A stretch of DNA of 32,412 nucleotides. Source: Nitrosopumilaceae archaeon. Lineage in GTDB: Archaea > Thermoproteota > Nitrososphaeria > Nitrososphaerales > Nitrosopumilaceae. Under the pieces are notes generated by a model. That model did not search any database, was not told the DNA's origin, and worked only from the letters and a program-made list of their open reading frames with translations. How positions within the stretch are numbered: the first letter of the stretch is position 1; each line of letters opens with the position of its first letter. The position numbers and the translations under genes are program-made. The stretch is taken from assembly GCA_005798405.1 (NCBI GenBank), contig SYJQ01000031.1:1-32412 (forward strand), read 5' to 3'. Below, in pieces: positions 29,335-32,412 of the stretch.

Positions 29335-30387
29335 ATGAAGTCTGCTAGGATTACAGGTCCTAACGAACCGTTGAAAGTGGTAGAAATGGAAACTCCACAT
29401 CCTAAAGATAATCAGGTCTTAGTTAAAGTCAAAGCAGTAGGCGTATGTCATAGTGATTTGCATCTTTGGGAGGGTGGATATGATTTAGGTGATGGCAAAT
29501 TCATGAAAGTCACTGATAGAGGAGTCAAGTATCCTGTCACTCCTGGACATGAAATTGTTGGCACTGTTGAGACATTTGGAGATAATGTTAAGGGTTTTTC
29601 AAAAGGTGATCAAGTTTTAGTTTATCCTTGGATAGGATGTGGTGAATGTCCTGCTTGTAAAGTCGGTAATGAAAATTTATGTGATACTCCAAAATCGCTT
29701 GGAGTTTTTCAAGACGGCGGGTATTCGGATTATTCCCTTGTTCCCCATTTCAAATATTTAGCAAAATTAAACGGCGTTGATCCTGAATCTGCAACTTCCT
29801 TAGCTTGTTCTGGTCTAACAGCTTACAATGCAATTAAAAAATCAAATCAGAATTCACCCGAGTTTCTTGTAATAATAGGTGCTGGTGGATTAGGATTGAT
29901 GGGTGTACAAATTGCAAAGTCTATCACCAAATCTAAAATAATTTGTGTGGATCTAGATGATCAAAAATTAGAAATTGCAAAAGAAATGGGTGCTGATTTT
30001 GTAATGAACTCAAAAGATCCTGAAACATCTCAAAAAATAATTTCAATTTGTAATGGTAAGGGTGCTGACAGTGTTGTGGATTTTGTTAATGCTCCACCTA
30101 CTGCAAAAATGGGATTGGCAGTTCTAAGAAAAAGAGGAAATCTGGTTTTAGTTGGTCTATTTGGCGGCTCAATGGAGTTGTCACTTGTTACAATTCCTCT
30201 CAAATCTATTATTATTCAAGGTGCATATACTGGAAATTATAATGACATGGTTGAATTATTAGATCTTGCTCGAAAAGGAACTATTAATCCAATGATTTCA
30301 AAAAGATACCCACTTGATGCTGCAAACTCTGCTTTGGAGGATCTTAAGGCACGTAAGATTGTTGGCCGTGCTGTGATTAATCCTTAG
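29335..30387 (+). CDS. Zinc-dependent alcohol dehydrogenase
   Basis: This 350-residue protein is of the medium-chain dehydrogenase family. The catalytic zinc is held by C38 (GVCHSDLH), H72-E73 (PGHEIVG) and C158. Structural zinc cysteines are 102, 105, 108 and 116 (GCGECPACKVGNENLC). The NAD(P) site is G182-A-G-G-L-G187. It oxidises alcohols or reduces aldehydes; the substrate is not evident. The shorter start is supported by the TATA box. Confidence 0.95.
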   Translation: MKSARITGPNEPLKVVEMETPHPKDNQVLVKVKAVGVCHSDLHLWEGGYDLGDGKFMKVTDRGVKYPVTPGHEIVGTVETFGDNVKGFSKGDQVLVYPWIGCGECPACKVGNENLCDTPKSLGVFQDGGYSDYSLVPHFKYLAKLNGVDPESATSLACSGLTAYNAIKKSNQNSPEFLVIIGAGGLGLMGVQIAKSITKSKIICVDLDDQKLEIAKEMGADFVMNSKDPETSQKIISICNGKGADSVVDFVNAPPTAKMGLAVLRKRGNLVLVGLFGGSMELSLVTIPLKSIIIQGAYTGNYNDMVELLDLARKGTINPMISKRYPLDAANSALEDLKARKIVGRAVINP

Positions 30388-30430
30388 TCAAAAATCAATA
30401 TTACAAAATGTTATAAAATAAAAAAATTCT

Positions 30431-31189
30431 ATGTCTGTATTGGATGCAAAGACTAGCTGTGAGGTAGCATTAACACATTTAAAAAATAAGCAATTCATCA
30501 CCGCTCATAATTTATTTCTCAATCAGGCAAATTTGATGAAAAAATCTGAAAATCTTAAATCTGCACTCTTGTATATGCTTGCAGCTGAATGTAAAACTAG
30601 ACAAGGAAAAGAATCTAAAGACGAAATTGAACAAGCAGGTAATCTTTTTTTACAATATTCTAAATCTAAAAATTCAAAAAATATACAAGGTGCATTATTT
30701 TGTGCATCAAAATGTTTTTTGAGTCTTGGTGAATACGACAAAGCAAAAATTTCATATCAGAAAGCAAAATCAATAATTTCTTCAACTATTGAAACTACTA
30801 GACCCATTGTTATAATCGACGATAGTAAGGCGATAACCATGAAACTTCAAAACTATGTAGAAAAACTTGGATATGCCGAAATTTTTGTTTATGCTAATGG
30901 CAAAGATGGACTTAAAGGATGCCAAAAATTATTTTCTGAAAATAAACAGCCGATTATTCTCTTAGATATGGGATTACCTGATTTTGATGGCGATGTACTT
31001 GCTACAAAATTATTAAATGAAAAAACAGATTTGCAGATTATTGTGATTACAGCTGATGACAAAACCACAAAACGAGTTAATAAAACAATTAGTTCTGGGG
31101 TTGCAGCATTTATCCAAAAACCGTTCACTCTTGATGAGATAAAAAAAGCAATTGATATTGCTGAATCTGAATATTCTTTATTACAATAA
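30431..31189 (+). CDS. Orphan response regulator with helical-repeat N-terminus
   Basis: This 252-residue protein has two parts. Residues 5-115 form TPR-like helical hairpins (for example SALLYMLAAECKTRQG and GALFCASKCFLSLGEYDKAKISYQKA). Residues 124-250 form a receiver domain with acidic pair D130-D131, phosphorylated D179 (LLDMGLPDFDG), T207 (ITADD) and K230 (IQKPF). There is no DNA-binding output domain, and no histidine kinase is in view, so it probably acts by protein-protein contact. The helical repeats at the front are unusual for a response regulator. Its end overlaps the convergent Lrp gene by nine bases. Confidence 0.92.
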   Translation: MSVLDAKTSCEVALTHLKNKQFITAHNLFLNQANLMKKSENLKSALLYMLAAECKTRQGKESKDEIEQAGNLFLQYSKSKNSKNIQGALFCASKCFLSLGEYDKAKISYQKAKSIISSTIETTRPIVIIDDSKAITMKLQNYVEKLGYAEIFVYANGKDGLKGCQKLFSENKQPIILLDMGLPDFDGDVLATKLLNEKTDLQIIVITADDKTTKRVNKTISSGVAAFIQKPFTLDEIKKAIDIAESEYSLLQ

Positions 31190-31699
31190 CAATAAAGACA
31201 CATTCAAAATATTTGCATCCTTGATATCTATCTCGTTTATTCTATAATCTATTAATTCATCGGAAAATTTTTCAACGATTTTTTGCGATGTATTTGTTTT
31301 TGCTGAATCTATTTGAATTATTACAAACATATTCCATTCTCCCTCCATATTTGCTACAAGAAGATAATTGTCTAACTTTGTGATGAACTCTTTAATTGAA
31401 TCTTTTACTGCCTCTAAAGATTTTGATGGTTTTAATTTCATTAATATTATTTGATATTTATTAATTCCAGAGACATCTGTTAGGACAGCTTTGTATCCTT
31501 TAATGATACCACTTTTTTCTAGTCTTTCTATTCTTTTTCTAATTGTTCTATCTGATACATCATGACCTGATTTTTTTAATTCAGATGCAATTTCTTTTGA
31601 TGGAGTCCTTGCATTGTTGTTTAGAATTTCTATGATTTTTTGATCTACTTTGTCCAAATTTGACCATGCATCATCACTCATGAAATCATGATGTTTCAC
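31181..31699 (-). CDS. Lrp/AsnC family transcriptional regulator
   Basis: This protein has 172 residues from GTG 31699 or 166 from ATG 31681. A weak TATA-like AATACAACTT about 27 bp upstream favours the GTG. It has a winged helix (LDKVDQKIIEILNNNARTPSKEIASEL...DRTIRKRIERLEKSGIIKGY) and a RAM domain with VANMEGEWNMFVIIQI. Such regulators bind amino acids or other small ligands and control metabolism genes. The target is unknown. Confidence 0.9.
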   Translation of the reverse strand: MKHHDFMSDDAWSNLDKVDQKIIEILNNNARTPSKEIASELKKSGHDVSDRTIRKRIERLEKSGIIKGYKAVLTDVSGINKYQIILMKLKPSKSLEAVKDSIKEFITKLDNYLLVANMEGEWNMFVIIQIDSAKTNTSQKIVEKFSDELIDYRINEIDIKDANILNVSLLLL

Positions 31700-31750
31700 A
31701 CACTTTTGAATTTTTGCTTGAAGTTGTATTGAAAGTATGTTCTTTTTTGA

Positions 31751-32311
31751 TTATTTTTCTAAAATCCAACCTGTCTCTATTTGATCTTTATCTGACTCTT
31801 CTCCCACACCAGTTGCAAATCTCCATATTAACGGAGCATCTGTAGTCATTTTTATTTTAATTTTTAACAGTGACTCTATTTCTGAATTTAAATTTTGATC
31901 AGCAGAACCATGTTCTTTGCAAAATTTACATTTCTGATCAAGTGTAAGAGGGTTTGATTCTATTAATGGATAAGTCATACATGCGAGAGGTCGTTTATCA
32001 TATATTTTACAGGGAAACCCACCATGAGGTGATCTAACTGTGGTTTCTTTATCTAAAAAGGGACATGTATTTCCATTTTGTTCTGTACCCATTAATTGAT
32101 ATGCTAATATTTCTGTTGGACCTGATTTGTCTTCTGATATTCCGATTCTTGGTAAAATTGTAATTTTTAATCCATTTATTTCCGCAAGTTGTTTTATTCT
32201 ATCTTTTTCTTCTGGCAGTATCAGGACTCCAATTTTTCCAAATTTCTTAGTTGGATAATATTCTCTTTCGATGCAGCACTGAGAGCATTCCTGTATGCAT
32301 CTAAATTCCAC
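31751..32311 (-). CDS. YkgJ-type cysteine-cluster protein (zinc or iron chelating)
   Basis: This 186-residue protein begins with C5-x3-C9-x2-C12-C13 (CIQECSQCC). It has a second cluster in GFPCKIYDKRPLACMTYPL and a third in CKFCKEHG. This matches the YkgJ family, thought to bind zinc or an iron-sulfur cluster. The function is unknown; oxidoreductase or metal-handling roles are often supposed. The region from 32312 to 32412 holds only AT-rich leader. Confidence 0.85.
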   Translation of the reverse strand: MEFRCIQECSQCCIEREYYPTKKFGKIGVLILPEEKDRIKQLAEINGLKITILPRIGISEDKSGPTEILAYQLMGTEQNGNTCPFLDKETTVRSPHGGFPCKIYDKRPLACMTYPLIESNPLTLDQKCKFCKEHGSADQNLNSEIESLLKIKIKMTTDAPLIWRFATGVGEESDKDQIETGWILEK

Positions 32312-32412
32312 AGATTATTTTTATTATCTATAAATAAAATCCATTGGAAATATCCATTTTTATGAAAATTGTGATTTTTTTTATTCAAATAATCCCCACA
32401 GTTATATGCTCA

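Overview
The window is AT-rich (roughly one third G+C by eye), gene-dense, and reads as a chromosomal segment of an ammonia-oxidising archaeon of the Nitrososphaerota (Thaumarchaeota), most likely Nitrosopumilales. Supporting signs are two TFB genes, archaeal-type ribosomal protein S8e, SRP19 and Gar1, a tRNA-Leu(CAA) with a tiny intron at the canonical site, TATA boxes 24-28 bp ahead of start codons (leaderless mRNAs), a secreted protein with WVKNNAGWW repeats, and several small zinc-ribbon proteins. No stretch over 300 bases lacks a gene; the longest gaps (1617-1899 and 2329-2604) hold a promoter with phased repeats and a T-rich terminator plus tRNA leader.

Layout. 1-2.9 kb: the lysine-rich tail of a truncated gene made of 36-bp repeats, small membrane proteins, an OB-fold protein, a strongly promoted phasin-like coiled-coil protein, tRNA-Leu and a 40-residue zinc finger. 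3.0-4.3 kb: a VTT/DedA-like membrane protein with an HD phosphohydrolase. 4.3-17.7 kb: the most interesting part, a probable light- and oxidative-stress-response island. It encodes a CarH-like B12-binding protein lacking the bacterial MerR domain, two DICT-domain sensors, a TFB paralogue with a damaged zinc ribbon, a photolyase in an operon with a DUF1722 protein, a phytoene-desaturase-like flavoprotein with an SRPBCC protein, an SDR with a membrane tail, an FMN split-barrel protein, two DUF6659-like proteins and secreted proteins.

Nine promoters in this island carry a shared element, consensus T(T/G)(A/G)GCACTAK. It lies 18-20 bp upstream of the TATA box, and in six of the nine a second copy abuts the TATA/BRE position, giving direct repeats with an 18-20 bp period. 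I saw no intergenic copies outside about 5.5-16.8 kb. The B12-protein gene has the element itself, so autoregulation is likely. I infer a B12- and light-controlled archaeal regulon in which the TFB and/or the DICT proteins could take part; what binds the element is unknown.

17.8-25.8 kb: haem synthesis (hemA, hemB, a Met8-like precorrin-2 dehydrogenase, a fused AhbA-AhbB sirohaem decarboxylase, and a HemQ-like coprohaem decarboxylase), mixed with an aldo/keto reductase, a DUF1802 protein, a DUF167 protein and SufC. 25.9-29.2 kb: information-processing genes (TFB, Gar1, SRP19, S8e, ScpB, ScpA), all on the minus strand. 29.3-32.3 kb: a zinc alcohol dehydrogenase, an orphan response regulator with a helical-repeat N-terminus, an Lrp/AsnC regulator and a cysteine-cluster protein.
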